NCBI RefSeq assembly: GCF_006439025.1
Contig: NZ_RCYZ01000003.1
Location: forward strand, 374,127-438,126
DNA: 64,000 nt
Direction: 5' to 3'
DNA from: Hymenobacter nivis
GTDB taxonomy: Bacteria > Bacteroidota > Bacteroidia > Cytophagales > Hymenobacteraceae
The notes under the pieces were generated by a model, which was given only the letters and a program-made list of their open reading frames with translations, did no database searches and was not told the DNA's origin. Both the position numbers and the translations under genes were made by a program. Below, piece after piece: positions 36,744-45,330 of this stretch (position 1 is the stretch's first letter; every line of letters begins with the position of its first letter).

Positions 36744-37151
36744 CTAATTGGTTTGCCCCATGGCCGCTGGGCTGAAGCGGGGATTGGTGGGGTCGAGGCG
36801 CTTCACTTTGTGCTCCAACGAGTCCACCACCACGACGTAGATTTCGTCCAGGTCTTTGCCGTGCACGCCGTAGTAGCGCACACTGTGCTGGAACGATGAA
36901 TCGGTCATGCGGTGGGTGCGGAACACGTTTTTTTGCTGGGCCAGGAACAGGGCCCGGGCCGAATCGGGCTTGAGGGCCGCGTTTTCCACCCGCGCTTCGA
37001 GCAAGTGCAAGTCAACGAGGGCCCCCACCAGCTGGGGGCGGGGCACGAGGTCGGCGGGGCGCAGGGGTTCTTCGGGGCGCTGGCAGGCGGGCAGGGCCCC
37101 GGCGGCGGCCAGGGCCCCGGCCAGCAGCCAGGGGCGGCAGCGGCGGTTCAT
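36744..37151 (-). CDS. DUF4296 domain-containing lipoprotein
   Basis: 135-aa lipoprotein of a Bacteroidota-specific family of unknown role. The signal peptide ends in the lipobox LPAC (Cys near residue 24). The DUF4296 core has [20 protein letters not shown], then FSHSVRYY-like ([19 protein letters not shown]). ATG 37151 is chosen because it starts the signal peptide and sits 5 nt after a -7-like element; the upstream extension overlaps a divergent gene. It is co-directional with csaA. Confidence 0.85.
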   Translation of the reverse strand: MNRRCRPWLLAGALAAAGALPACQRPEEPLRPADLVPRPQLVGALVDLHLLEARVENAALKPDSARALFLAQQKNVFRTHRMTDSSFQHSVRYYGVHGKDLDEIYVVVVDSLEHKVKRLDPTNPRFSPAAMGQTN

Positions 37152-37156
37152 GGGGC

Positions 37157-37164
37157 CCAAGTTA
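37157..37164 (-). promoter_or_regulatory. -7-like element TAACTTGG, 5 nt before the DUF4296 start
   Basis: Minus-strand TAACTTGG differs from TAnnTTTG at one position and ends 5 nt before ATG 37151. It lies back to back with the plus-strand element at 37176. Confidence 0.4.
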
Positions 37165-37175
37165 CGCCCCGGCCG

Positions 37176-37183
37176 TAGCTTCG
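37176..37183 (+). promoter_or_regulatory. -7-like element TAGCTTCG, 5 nt before the DUF58 start
   Basis: TAGCTTCG differs from TAnnTTTG at one position and ends 5 nt before ATG 37189. With the element at 37157 it makes a 37-bp divergent intergenic region consisting of two facing-away leaderless promoters. Confidence 0.4.
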
Positions 37184-37188
37184 CCGCC

Positions 37189-38091
37189 ATGAACGCCGCC
37201 GCCCCCCCGGCCCTCACCGACTTGGTGCGCCGCCTGCGCCACCTCGAAATCCGCATTCGCCGGGCCGTCGAGGCGCAGGTGCAGGGCAACGCGCGCTCCA
37301 TCCTCAAGGGCACGGGGCTGGAGTTCGACGACGTGCGCCTCTACCAGTACGGCGACGAGGTGCGGGCCATCGACTGGGCGGTGAGCAGCAAGGGCCACGG
37401 CACGTTCGTGAAAACCTACAAGGAAGAGAAGGAGCAGCAGTCGCTGGTGCTGCTCGACGTGAGCGCCTCGCTCGACGCCGGGCCCGCCGCCCGCCGCAAG
37501 CTGGACCTGGGCCGCGACATTGCCGGGCTGCTGGCCCTGTCGGCGGCCCGCCAGAACATTCCGCTGGGCCTGCTGGCGTTTTCCGACCAGAAGGAGCTGT
37601 ACCTGCCCCCGGCCAAGGGCATGCGCGGGGCCTATGCCCTGGTGCAGCGGCTGTTTGCGCTGGTGCCGCGGGGCCGCCACACGGCGGTGGGCGCGGCCAT
37701 CCGGCAGGCGCTGGGGCTGCTCACGCACCGCAGCCTGGTGGTGGTCATTTCCGACTTTCTGGACCAGAACTACGAGCGCGAAATTGCCCTGCTGGCCCGC
37801 CGCCACGACCTGGTCATCATCCAGGTGCACACCCCGCGCGAGCAGCAGCTGCCGCGCCTGGGCATTGTGCCCCTGCGCGACGCCGAAACCGGGGCCACCC
37901 GCTGGGTGAACACCTCGGCTCCCGGCTTCCGGGCGCGCTACGCCGCCGGGGCCCAGCACCACGCCGCCCAGCTGGCTGCCCTGTGCCGCCGCCACCGCGC
38001 CAGCTACCTGGCCCTGAGCACCGAAGAAGACTTCGTGCCGCCGCTGGTAGCCCTGATTCGCCAACGCAACCGCGCCGGGGCCCGTGGCTAA
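37189..38091 (+). CDS. DUF58 domain-containing protein (Bat operon)
   Basis: 300-aa protein of the MoxR-linked DUF58 family with a degenerate von Willebrand A fold. LEFDDVRLYQYGDEVRAIDW near residue 44 is the DUF58 signature, and LDVSASLDAG near 90 is the altered MIDAS. These genes accompany MoxR ATPases and BatA/BatB in Bacteroidota operons linked to aerotolerance or envelope integrity. ATG 37189 is the natural start. The next gene overlaps its stop by 8 bp. No MoxR gene is adjacent here, which is unusual. Confidence 0.9.
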   Translation: MNAAAPPALTDLVRRLRHLEIRIRRAVEAQVQGNARSILKGTGLEFDDVRLYQYGDEVRAIDWAVSSKGHGTFVKTYKEEKEQQSLVLLDVSASLDAGPAARRKLDLGRDIAGLLALSAARQNIPLGLLAFSDQKELYLPPAKGMRGAYALVQRLFALVPRGRHTAVGAAIRQALGLLTHRSLVVVISDFLDQNYEREIALLARRHDLVIIQVHTPREQQLPRLGIVPLRDAETGATRWVNTSAPGFRARYAAGAQHHAAQLAALCRRHRASYLALSTEEDFVPPLVALIRQRNRAGARG

Positions 38092-39040
38092 GGCGCGCGC
38101 ACCGTGGGGCCCCCGGGCGCGGGCCGGGGCCCTGGGGGCCCTGCTGCTGGGCGGGCTGCTGGCCGGCCCGGCGGCGGCCCAGGGCCCCGGGGCCGACCGG
38201 CCGCAGGGGCGCTTTTTGCGGCCCACCACGCGCATCGGCCAGCCGCTCGACTACGAGCTGAGCTACCGGCACGACCCGGCCGAGGAAGTGGTGTTTCCCG
38301 ATTCGCTGGCCGGCTTTGCGCCGTTTGAGTACGCCGGGCGCAGCTACGCGCCCACCGTTACGCGCCAGGGCCGCAGCCTCGACCGGGCGGTGTATCACCT
38401 GCGCACGTTTTCGCTGGCCCCGGTGCAAACCCTGGCCCTGCCCGTGGCCGTGCTCAGCGGCGCCGACACCCTGACGCTACGCCCGCCCTTGGCCAGCGTG
38501 CGCGTACTGCTCTCGGCCCCGGCCGCGGCGCTGGCGCCCGGGGCGGGGCCCCCGGCCCTGCGCGCGGCCACGGCCCTGGCGCCGGTGCCGCCGCTGTTCA
38601 ACTACCCCTACTGGCTGGCCGGCACGGGGGCCCTACTGCTGGGCCTGGCGGGCGGGGCGGCGCTGTTTCGGCGGGGCCTGGCGCGGCGCTACGACGCCTA
38701 CAAGCGGCGCAAAAACCACCGCTACTTCCTGGCCCAGTTTGCGCGCCACGCCGAGCGGTTCACGCTCTCGCAGTCGGCGGCCAACGTGGAGCGCGCCGTG
38801 GCCCTGTGGAAAAACTACCTCGCCGGCCTCGAAAACAACGCCCTCAACTCCTTCACCACCCGCGAGATAGTGGATTACTTCGGCCACGACGACGACGTGC
38901 GCCGCGGCCTGGCCACCACCGACCAGGTGATTTACGGCAACGGCCTGCCCGACGACGAGGGCGCGGAAATCGAGCGCGCCTTCCAGCGCCTGCGCGTGTT
39001 TGCCGAGCACCGCTACGCCGTGCTGGCGCGGGCCGAATAG
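38084..39040 (+). CDS. Bat-operon hypothetical membrane protein (BatD-like position)
   Basis: 318-aa exported protein translated from GTG 38084, overlapping the DUF58 stop. A signal peptide (ALGALLLGGLLAGPAAAQG) leads to a beta-rich periplasmic region with PTTRIGQPLDYELSYRHDP near 50. One transmembrane helix (about 180-200, YWLAGTGALLLGLAGGAALF) follows, then a cytoplasmic helical domain (YDAYKRRKNHRYFLAQFARH, YFGHDDDVRRGLATTDQVIY). The architecture and position match the hypothetical protein normally found between DUF58 and BatA in Bacteroidota. The function is unknown. Confidence 0.8.
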   Translation: MAKARAPWGPRARAGALGALLLGGLLAGPAAAQGPGADRPQGRFLRPTTRIGQPLDYELSYRHDPAEEVVFPDSLAGFAPFEYAGRSYAPTVTRQGRSLDRAVYHLRTFSLAPVQTLALPVAVLSGADTLTLRPPLASVRVLLSAPAAALAPGAGPPALRAATALAPVPPLFNYPYWLAGTGALLLGLAGGAALFRRGLARRYDAYKRRKNHRYFLAQFARHAERFTLSQSAANVERAVALWKNYLAGLENNALNSFTTREIVDYFGHDDDVRRGLATTDQVIYGNGLPDDEGAEIERAFQRLRVFAEHRYAVLARAE

Positions 39041-39058
39041 GGCCCCGGCGCGGGGGCC

Positions 39059-39784
39059 CTAGCGCAGCAGCGCGTGGCCCACGGCGAGGCAGGTGTTCAT
39101 CAGGTTGTGGGTGGCCATGGCGGCGTAGCACGAGCCCGTGCGCTCGCGCACCCACAAAAACAGGCTGCCCATGACGAGTTTATCGGCCACTTCGCCGGGC
39201 GTGAAGTGCACCTGCGGCCACCCTTGCAGCGGCCCGCCGCGAAACGCAATGCCGTGGGCCAGCACAAACAATACCACGCCCACCACGCCGCCCCAGCTGG
39301 TGCGCACGCCAAAAAACGGCAGGTTGCGCGGAAACACCTGGCCCAGCATCCCGGGCAGCACGCCCCGGAACACCAGCTCCTCCGCAATGCCCGGCGCCAG
39401 CAGCTGGAACCACAGCGCCTCGGCCGTGGGCGCCGGGTGGTGGTGCCGGGCCCCAAAGGCTTCGAAGAATTGCCACGCGGCCAGGGCCCCCACCACCAGG
39501 CCCACCACGCGCCAACTGCCGGGCTGCGGCCGCGCCAGGCCCACTTCGGCCGGGCTCACCCACCGCAGCCCGTAGATGACGCCCAGCGCCAGCAACGTGC
39601 TCAGCAGCTTGCCCATCCAGTTGAATTGCAGGGCAAACAGCAGCGCGGGAGCCCAGATGGGCGCCATCAGCACCACTTCGCCCAGGCCGTACACCAGGGC
39701 GGCCCGGGCCAGCAGGCGCGGGGCCCGGGCCCACCCCGGGGCGCACAGCAGCAGGCACAGCAGGCCCCAAAAAATTCCGTTCAT
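39059..39784 (-). CDS. CPBP family intramembrane glutamic endopeptidase
   Basis: 241-aa membrane protease of the CAAX/Abi (CPBP) family. About seven hydrophobic helices surround the catalytic motifs EELVFRG (near residue 130), HGIAF (near 175) and the late HN in MATHNLMN (near 230). ATG 39784 (MNGIFWGLL) begins the first helix; the 20 codons upstream do not look coding. Bacteroidota members are mostly of unknown substrate. It is the first gene of the block that interrupts the Bat operon and is inverted relative to it. Confidence 0.9.
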   Translation of the reverse strand: MNGIFWGLLCLLLCAPGWARAPRLLARAALVYGLGEVVLMAPIWAPALLFALQFNWMGKLLSTLLALGVIYGLRWVSPAEVGLARPQPGSWRVVGLVVGALAAWQFFEAFGARHHHPAPTAEALWFQLLAPGIAEELVFRGVLPGMLGQVFPRNLPFFGVRTSWGGVVGVVLFVLAHGIAFRGGPLQGWPQVHFTPGEVADKLVMGSLFLWVRERTGSCYAAMATHNLMNTCLAVGHALLR

Positions 39785-39996
39785 GGGTTGCGCCCGAAGC
39801 AAACGCTCGGCTCGGGGCCCCAAAGTAATTCGCCGGGGCCCCAACCGTGGCCGGTTACTTTGGCGGCGGCGGGGGTCCCGGCCGCTCCGGGCCGTGGGGC
39901 GGCCGGGCGAAACTGACCATCCCAGGGCCCTATCTTTCCGCGGCCAAGAACGCCCGTTCCCGGCCCACCCACCGCCTCACTACTTTCCCTCGCTTT

Positions 39997-40329
39997 ATGC
40001 CCGCACCCACCACACCCGACGTTTTCGTGCACCACGTCTTGTTCTACATGCCCGCGACGGCCAGCGACGCCGACCGCGCCCAGCTCCTGGCCGGGCTCCA
40101 AAAAATGCGGGCCATTCCGGCCATCCAGCTGATGCACATCGGCACGCCCGCCGCTACCGACCGCGCCGTCATCGACCGGTCGTACGCCTTCTCCTTGCTG
40201 TGCCTCTTCGCCAGCGCGGCCGACGAACAGATTTACCAACACCACCCGCTGCACGACGACTTTCGGAACGAGTGCGCGCAATACTGGGAGAAAGTCGTGA
40301 TTTACGACGCGGTGGGGCCGGCTGCTTAA
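39997..40329 (+). CDS. Dabb family (stress-responsive alpha/beta-barrel) protein
   Basis: 110-aa small dimeric barrel protein. FVHHVLFYMPATASDADRAQ opens the domain, the central helix (LAGLQKMRAIPAIQLMHIGT) and the closing IYQHHPLHDDFRNECAQYW are typical of Dabb. ATG 39997 follows a region without coding character. The role is unknown; plant homologues respond to stress. It lies between the CPBP and MOSC genes. Confidence 0.85.
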   Translation: MPAPTTPDVFVHHVLFYMPATASDADRAQLLAGLQKMRAIPAIQLMHIGTPAATDRAVIDRSYAFSLLCLFASAADEQIYQHHPLHDDFRNECAQYWEKVVIYDAVGPAA

Positions 40330-40365
40330 GGAGCCATTTCATCAACTCCAATCGCCTTCAGGACC

Positions 40366-41016
40366 ATGCACTTGCTTTCCGTTAACGTCGGCTTGCCCCA
40401 GGACGTGGAATGGCGCGGCCAAACCGTGCGCACCAGCATTTTTAAGCGGCCCGCTGCGGGGCCCGTGGCCGTGCTGGCCGAGCACCTGGCCGGCGACGGC
40501 CAGGCCGACCTGCGCGTGCACGGGGGCCCCGACAAGGCCGTGTACGCCTACCCGCACGAGCACTACGCCTACTGGCAGCAGCACCTGCCAGCCGAGTTGC
40601 TGGTGCCGGGCGCGTTCGGTGAGAACCTGACCACCAGCGGCTTGCTTGAAAGCGACGTGCCCGTGGGGGCCCTATACCGCGTGGGCACCGCCGTGCTGAT
40701 GGCCGTGCAGCCCCGCCGCCCCTGCGCAAAGCTGGGCATCCGCCTGAACGACCCCGGCATGGTCCGCCGCTTCGAGGAAGCGCGGCGCAGCGGCGTTTAC
40801 TTCCGGATAATTCAAGAAGGAATCATCCAAGCCGGCGACGCCCTCATGCGCCTCGAGCCCGGGGTCCCAGAGGAAATTACCATCCAAGACATGGTGGACA
40901 GCAACGCCTTGCCCGACAAGGACTTTACCAAAATTGAAGCCATGCTCCAGCTGCCCGACCTCTCCCCTTCCTGGCGCGCACGGCTGGAGCAAATGCTGGC
41001 CGCTAGCGGCCGTTAA
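40366..41016 (+). CDS. MOSC domain-containing protein (YiiM-like)
   Basis: 216-aa MOSC protein. YiiM-type proteins use molybdenum cofactor, often to reduce N-hydroxylated compounds such as 6-hydroxylaminopurine. The domain covers about residues 25-165: HGGPDKAVYAYPHEHYAYW, PGAFGENLTTSG, and the conserved Cys in VQPRRPCAKLG near 125. A C-terminal helical region follows (ITIQDMVDSNALPDKDFTKI). It is 36 bp after the Dabb gene on the same strand. Confidence 0.92.
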   Translation: MHLLSVNVGLPQDVEWRGQTVRTSIFKRPAAGPVAVLAEHLAGDGQADLRVHGGPDKAVYAYPHEHYAYWQQHLPAELLVPGAFGENLTTSGLLESDVPVGALYRVGTAVLMAVQPRRPCAKLGIRLNDPGMVRRFEEARRSGVYFRIIQEGIIQAGDALMRLEPGVPEEITIQDMVDSNALPDKDFTKIEAMLQLPDLSPSWRARLEQMLAASGR

Positions 41017-41036
41017 AGCCCCGGCCGCCGGGGGCC

Positions 41037-42746
41037 CTACCAGCGCAGGCGCAGCAGCGACACGCCCTGGCGGGGTAACGCAAAGTGCACCACGGCCTGG
41101 CCGTTTTGGGTGCTCACCCAGGCCGGGGCGGCCAGCAGGGGCAGCTGCCCGGCCTGCTCCAGGGCGGCTTGCTGGGGCCCCGATACTTGCTGGGGCGAGC
41201 CCAGGGCCTGCCAGGCGGCGTAGGCGTTGCCGTGCGCGGCGTCCACGCGGTAGTGCTGCACGAGGGCGCGGGTGGCGGGCAGGCTGCGCAGGGTGAGGGC
41301 GATTTCGGCGGGCGGGGCGGGCAGGTCGTCGTTGTGGTAGTTCCAGACGAGCACGCTGGCCGAGTGGGCGTCGGCGGTGGCCAGGGCCCCCACGTCGGGC
41401 CGCTGGCTCTGGGCCTGGGCCCGGATGTCGGCCACGGTGAGGGCCCCGGGGTTGGCCACGGCCACGCGCGGGCCGCTCATCAGGCCCAGCATCCGGAACA
41501 CGTTCAGCACCGGCTTATCCACGCCGTGGGTGGCCAAATCGCGGAAGCCGGCAAACCAGGGCTGGTTTTCAAACTCGAAGGCCCAGCTCACGGCTCCTTC
41601 CAGGTTCACCTGGTACTGCGCGGCCAGGGCGTAGAGGCGGCCGTAGGCGGCGGCGGTGTAGCTGGCGAACAGGGGGCCGTTGCGGTAGGCGTTTTCGGGG
41701 TTGGTTTGCACGCCGCAGGCGGCGCAGCCCTCGGGGTCGTTTTCGCCCAGAATGATGGGTAAGTGGCGCAGGGTGGGGAACGAGGCCACGATTTTGAAGC
41801 CCTCCTCGATGTCGCCAAACTGGGCCCCCATGTTCATGCGCACGTGGCCGTCCACCACCTTGGGGGCCCCCTTGGCGTGGAAGGAAATGTAGTCGAGCCG
41901 GGTGCCGGTGGCGCCGGTTACGTAGTTTTTGCCGCTCACGCAATGCTCCAGGAAGCCGCGCAGGTAGGCGGCGGCCTTGTCCCAGCCGGGGCCGGTGGTT
42001 TCGGGGCCGCCCAGCACGGCGGCGGGCAAGGCGCGGTGCACGGCGGCCTCGGTGTAATCATACAGGCGGTGGTACTCCTCGGGCGTGCCCTTCCAGTAGC
42101 CGATGTTGGGCTCGTTCCAGAGCTCCCAGCGCCAGGTTTTTACCTCGGCCTCGCCGTAGCGGGCCACGCTGTGCCGCACCCACTGGTACACCAGCTCGCC
42201 CCACTTTTGGTAGTCCTTCGGCGGGTAGGCCCAGCCGGTGTAGATGTCGTTGTAGTTGTCGCCGGGCTTCCAGTGGTGGCGGTAGGGCGCGGGGTGCGTG
42301 GAGAGGGCCTCGGGCATGAAGCCGAGCTGGGCAATGGGCCGCATCCCGCGCTGGATATAGGTATCGAAAATGCGGTCCACGATGGTCCAGTCGTACACCG
42401 GGCGGCCTTTTTTGTCCTCGGTGTAGGCGTTGGTCGAGCCCCACTTCAGGGCCGCCGTGCCGTCGCCGGTGGTCAGTAGGTTATGCACCCGCACGTACAC
42501 GGGCCCCGGGCTGAGGGCGGCCAGCTCCGAGAGCAGCTTCTGGCCGTCGGGCATGTAGGTGTAGTTGGGCTCGTCGTAGCCAAACCACGCCCACAGCGGC
42601 GGCATGGGCCCCACAGGCTGGTTCACATCGACGGCAATGGCCACCGGGGGCCCCGGCGCCGCGCCGGGGGCGGCGGATTGGGCACGCGCCGCGGGGGCCG
42701 CCAGGGCCAGCAGCCCGCCGGCCAGGTACGAAAGGAAGGAGCGCAT
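41037..42746 (-). CDS. Secreted glycoside hydrolase family 39-like protein
   Basis: 569-aa exported protein with a signal peptide (MRSFLSYLAGGLLALAAPAARAQ). The core (about 35-430) is a GH39-like TIM barrel: RVHNLLTTGDG near 80, the acid/base Glu in WELWNEPNIGYWKG near 212, SFHAKGAP near 295 and a candidate nucleophile Glu in IILGENDPEG near 333. A C-terminal beta-sandwich (about 470-569) ends VSLLRLRW. GH39 includes beta-xylosidases and iduronidases, and the sugar here is unknown. ATG 42746 starts the signal peptide. It is not near other sugar genes. Confidence 0.85.
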   Translation of the reverse strand: MRSFLSYLAGGLLALAAPAARAQSAAPGAAPGPPVAIAVDVNQPVGPMPPLWAWFGYDEPNYTYMPDGQKLLSELAALSPGPVYVRVHNLLTTGDGTAALKWGSTNAYTEDKKGRPVYDWTIVDRIFDTYIQRGMRPIAQLGFMPEALSTHPAPYRHHWKPGDNYNDIYTGWAYPPKDYQKWGELVYQWVRHSVARYGEAEVKTWRWELWNEPNIGYWKGTPEEYHRLYDYTEAAVHRALPAAVLGGPETTGPGWDKAAAYLRGFLEHCVSGKNYVTGATGTRLDYISFHAKGAPKVVDGHVRMNMGAQFGDIEEGFKIVASFPTLRHLPIILGENDPEGCAACGVQTNPENAYRNGPLFASYTAAAYGRLYALAAQYQVNLEGAVSWAFEFENQPWFAGFRDLATHGVDKPVLNVFRMLGLMSGPRVAVANPGALTVADIRAQAQSQRPDVGALATADAHSASVLVWNYHNDDLPAPPAEIALTLRSLPATRALVQHYRVDAAHGNAYAAWQALGSPQQVSGPQQAALEQAGQLPLLAAPAWVSTQNGQAVVHFALPRQGVSLLRLRW

Positions 42747-42902
42747 AGGGAGGCAAATGGGAGCGGTGGGGCCCCGGCCGCGCACCGCCGGGCCAGGGCC
42801 CCGCAAGGTAGGGCCCCGGGGCGCAGCGGCCCAGGTGGCCCTCGCCGTGGGCCGGTTGCGCCGCCCGGGGCCCTCAGCGGCGCAACCGGCCGGGGCCGCC
42901 CG

Positions 42903-42910
42903 TACTTTTG
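42903..42910 (+). promoter_or_regulatory. -7 element TACTTTTG, 5 nt before the BatA-like start
   Basis: An exact TAnnTTTG match ending 5 nt before ATG 42916. It is the clearest example in the window of a promoter that leaves no room for a 5' leader. Confidence 0.55.
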
Positions 42911-42915
42911 CGCCG

Positions 42916-43944
42916 ATGAGCAGCTTCCCCGATTTTTTGCGCTACGCCACCTTGGCTGGCTACCAGTGGCAGCACCCGCTGCTGCTGCTGCTCATCGGGG
43001 CGGTGCCGCTGCTGTTTTTGCTGCGCCGGGGCCTGGCCCACCGCTGGCGCGCCCAGGTGCCCGTGACGCTGGCGCCCGGCGTGGCGCCCGGGGCCGGGGC
43101 GGTGGCACTGCTGCGCTTCGTGCCCGACGCGGTGCTGGGCCTGGCCTTGGTGCTGGCCATCGTGGCCCTGGCCCGCCCCCAGCGCACCGACGAGCGGGTG
43201 GAGCAAACCGGCCGCGGCATCGACCTCGTGCTGGCCGTGGACGTGTCGGGCTCGATGGAAATCCAGGACCTGCGCCCCAACCGCCTCGAAGCCGCCAAGC
43301 GTCTGGCCACCCACTTTGTGAACCGCCGCGCCGGCGACCGCCTGGGCCTGGTGGCCTTCGCCGGCACGGCCTACTCGCTGGCCCCCCTCACCACCGACTA
43401 CGACCTGCTGCGCGAAGACCTGGCCAGCCTCAAGCTGGGCCTCATTGCCGACGACGGCACGGCCATCGGCACGGCGCTGGGCGTGGCCATCAACCGCTTG
43501 CGCGAATCGACGGCCCGCTCGCGGGTGTGCATTTTGCTCTCCGACGGCGAGAACACCGGCGGGGCCCTCGACCCGCTGCTGGCTGCCCGCCTGGCCCACG
43601 CCTACGGCATCCGCCTCTACACCATCGGGCTGGGCAAAGACGGCTTCGTGCCCTTCGGCCAGGACTCGCTGGGCCGCCCGCGCTACGTGCAAACCCGCCT
43701 CGACGAAACCACCATGCGCGAGCTGGCCCAAGCCGCCGACGGCCAGTTCTTTCGGGCCACCGACAACGCCGCCCTGAGCCAGGTATTTGCCCGCATCGAC
43801 GGCCTCGAAAAGTCCGACATTCGCCAGCTGCGCTACCGCAACACCAAGGATTTCTACCGCCCCTACCTGGCCCTCAGCATCGCCCTCTGGCTGCTGTGGC
43901 TGGCCCTGAAAAGCACGTTCCTCAGCAACCCGCTGGAGGATTAG
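42916..43944 (+). CDS. VWA domain-containing membrane protein (BatA-like)
   Basis: 342-aa protein with two N-terminal hydrophobic helices (about 22-38, 72-92), a von Willebrand A domain (about 95-290) and a final helix (about 312-332). The MIDAS motif is intact: DVSGSM near residue 110, with the Thr in TDYD and the Asp in SDGEN near 210. This is the BatA pattern of Bacteroides aerotolerance operons. The DUF58 partner gene lies 4.8 kb upstream, separated by unrelated genes. batB is not found downstream. Confidence 0.92.
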   Translation: MSSFPDFLRYATLAGYQWQHPLLLLLIGAVPLLFLLRRGLAHRWRAQVPVTLAPGVAPGAGAVALLRFVPDAVLGLALVLAIVALARPQRTDERVEQTGRGIDLVLAVDVSGSMEIQDLRPNRLEAAKRLATHFVNRRAGDRLGLVAFAGTAYSLAPLTTDYDLLREDLASLKLGLIADDGTAIGTALGVAINRLRESTARSRVCILLSDGENTGGALDPLLAARLAHAYGIRLYTIGLGKDGFVPFGQDSLGRPRYVQTRLDETTMRELAQAADGQFFRATDNAALSQVFARIDGLEKSDIRQLRYRNTKDFYRPYLALSIALWLLWLALKSTFLSNPLED

Positions 43945-43945
43945 A

Positions 43946-44145
43946 TCACAGATTATGCAGATTTTAAGAGGATTTCGCTGATTTTAAATTACCCAATCCA
44001 TCCGTCCTTTTGCGCCCGCTGGCGGGCAATGTTGGCCGTTCCTTTGTTACACCCCCGGCCGGACTAGCGCCGACCGGGACCCTACCGCTCGCTGCCCAGG
44101 GCCGTTGAATCTGTGAAATCTTTTTAAAATCTGCATAATCTGCGA
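43946..44145. repeat. 200-bp palindromic element, 33-bp imperfect arms
   Basis: 43946-43978 (TCACAGATTATGCAG...) pairs with 44113-44145 at about 29 of 33 positions. The arms are AT-rich and the 134-bp centre is GC-rich and non-coding. A single related arm lies at 45970-46018. It is a MITE-like or structured intergenic element between the VWA and YggS genes. Confidence 0.75.
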
Positions 44146-44156
44146 TTTAGTCTGCG

Positions 44157-44825
44157 ATGAGTATTGCCGAAAACATCCACGCCTTTGAAGAGAAAATAGC
44201 CGGTACCGGGGCCCGGCTGGTGGCCGTGACGAAGACCCACCCCGTGCCGCTGCTGCAAGAAGCCTACGCCGCCGGCAGCCGCCTCTTCGGTGAAAATAGG
44301 GCCCCGGAGATGGCCGAAAAAGCCCCCCAGCTGCCGCCCGACGTGGAGTGGCACCTCATCGGCCACCTCCAAACCAACAAGGTCAAGCTCATTGCCCCGT
44401 TCGTGCACACGGTGCAGAGCGTGGACAGCCTGCGCCTGCTCCAAGAGCTTGACCGCCAGGCCGCCCGCCACAACCGCATCATCCGCGGGCTGCTGCAGTT
44501 CCACATCGCCGAGGAGGAGGCCAAAACCGGCCTCTCACTGCCCGAAGCCGAAGAGATGCTAGCCTCGGCCGAATTTAGGGCCCTGCAGCACGTACGCCTC
44601 ACCGGCGTGATGGGCATCGCCACCAACACCCCCGACGAGGCCCAGGTAAGCCAGGAATTTGGCCAGCTTCGCAGCTACTTCGACGCGCTGAAGGCCAAAT
44701 TCTTTGCCGATGACGCCGAGTTCCACGAAATCTCGATGGGCATGAGCGGCGACTACGCCCTGGCCCTGGCCGCGGGCAGCACGCTTATTCGCGTGGGCAG
44801 CGCCATCTTCGGCCACCGCGGCTAG
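44157..44825 (+). CDS. YggS family pyridoxal phosphate homeostasis protein
   Basis: 222-aa PLP-binding protein (PLPBP/YggS) that regulates vitamin B6 and amino-acid balance without a known catalytic reaction. It is a single alanine-racemase-like TIM barrel. The PLP lysine is Lys26 in VAVTKTHP, with FGENRAPEM near 43, HLIGHLQTNK near 65, MGIATNT near 155 and SMGMSGDYALAL near 193 as conserved landmarks. Its start lies 12 nt after the 200-bp palindromic element. The DUF423 gene follows after 38 bp. Confidence 0.95.
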   Translation: MSIAENIHAFEEKIAGTGARLVAVTKTHPVPLLQEAYAAGSRLFGENRAPEMAEKAPQLPPDVEWHLIGHLQTNKVKLIAPFVHTVQSVDSLRLLQELDRQAARHNRIIRGLLQFHIAEEEAKTGLSLPEAEEMLASAEFRALQHVRLTGVMGIATNTPDEAQVSQEFGQLRSYFDALKAKFFADDAEFHEISMGMSGDYALALAAGSTLIRVGSAIFGHRG

Positions 44826-44863
44826 CGTGCCATAACTTACTCAACCCCAATCCCTATTTATAA

Positions 44864-45238
44864 ATGACTGCTCGCCTTCTCATTCAAATTGCGGCCGCCC
44901 TGGGCTTTTTGGGCGTGGCCATTGGCGCCTTTGGGGCCCACGGGCTGCGGCCCATGCTCGAAGCCTCGGGCCGCTTCGACACCTTCGAAACCGCTGTGCG
45001 CTACCAGTTTTACCACACGCTGGCCATGCTGGCGGTGGGCGTGCTGTGGGTGGCGCGCCCCGAGCTGCGCCTGGGCCTGGCCGGCAACCTGTGGCTGGCG
45101 GGCGTGCTCGTGTTCAGCGGCTCGCTCTACGCGCTGTGCTTCACGGGCATCACCAAGCTGGGGGCTGTGGCCCCGGTGGGCGGCCTGCTGCTCATCGGCG
45201 GCTGGCTGGCACTGGCCCTGGCCGTGCGCAACCTGTAG
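44864..45238 (+). CDS. DUF423 family membrane protein
   Basis: 124-aa protein with four hydrophobic helices. AAALGFLGVAIGAFGAHGLR at the N-terminus, YQFYHTLAMLAVG near 46, SGSLYALCFTG near 86 and APVGGLLLIGGWL near 103 are the DUF423 signature segments. The function is unknown. It ends at a strong bidirectional terminator. Confidence 0.93.
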   Translation: MTARLLIQIAAALGFLGVAIGAFGAHGLRPMLEASGRFDTFETAVRYQFYHTLAMLAVGVLWVARPELRLGLAGNLWLAGVLVFSGSLYALCFTGITKLGAVAPVGGLLLIGGWLALALAVRNL

Positions 45239-45274
45239 GGCCCCGGGGGCCCTGGCCCGTTCCCAACCGCACGC

Positions 45275-45310
45275 AAAAAGGGCGGCCCGCTGGTGCGGGC
45301 CGCCCTTTTT
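45275..45310. terminator. Bidirectional intrinsic terminator
   Basis: A 16-bp perfect stem (AAAAAGGGCGGCCCGC and its complement) with a TGGT loop, T-runs on both strands, lies between the convergent DUF423 and DUF1573 genes. Confidence 0.92.
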
Positions 45311-45330
45311 ATTTTTGGCAACAGCCTAGC

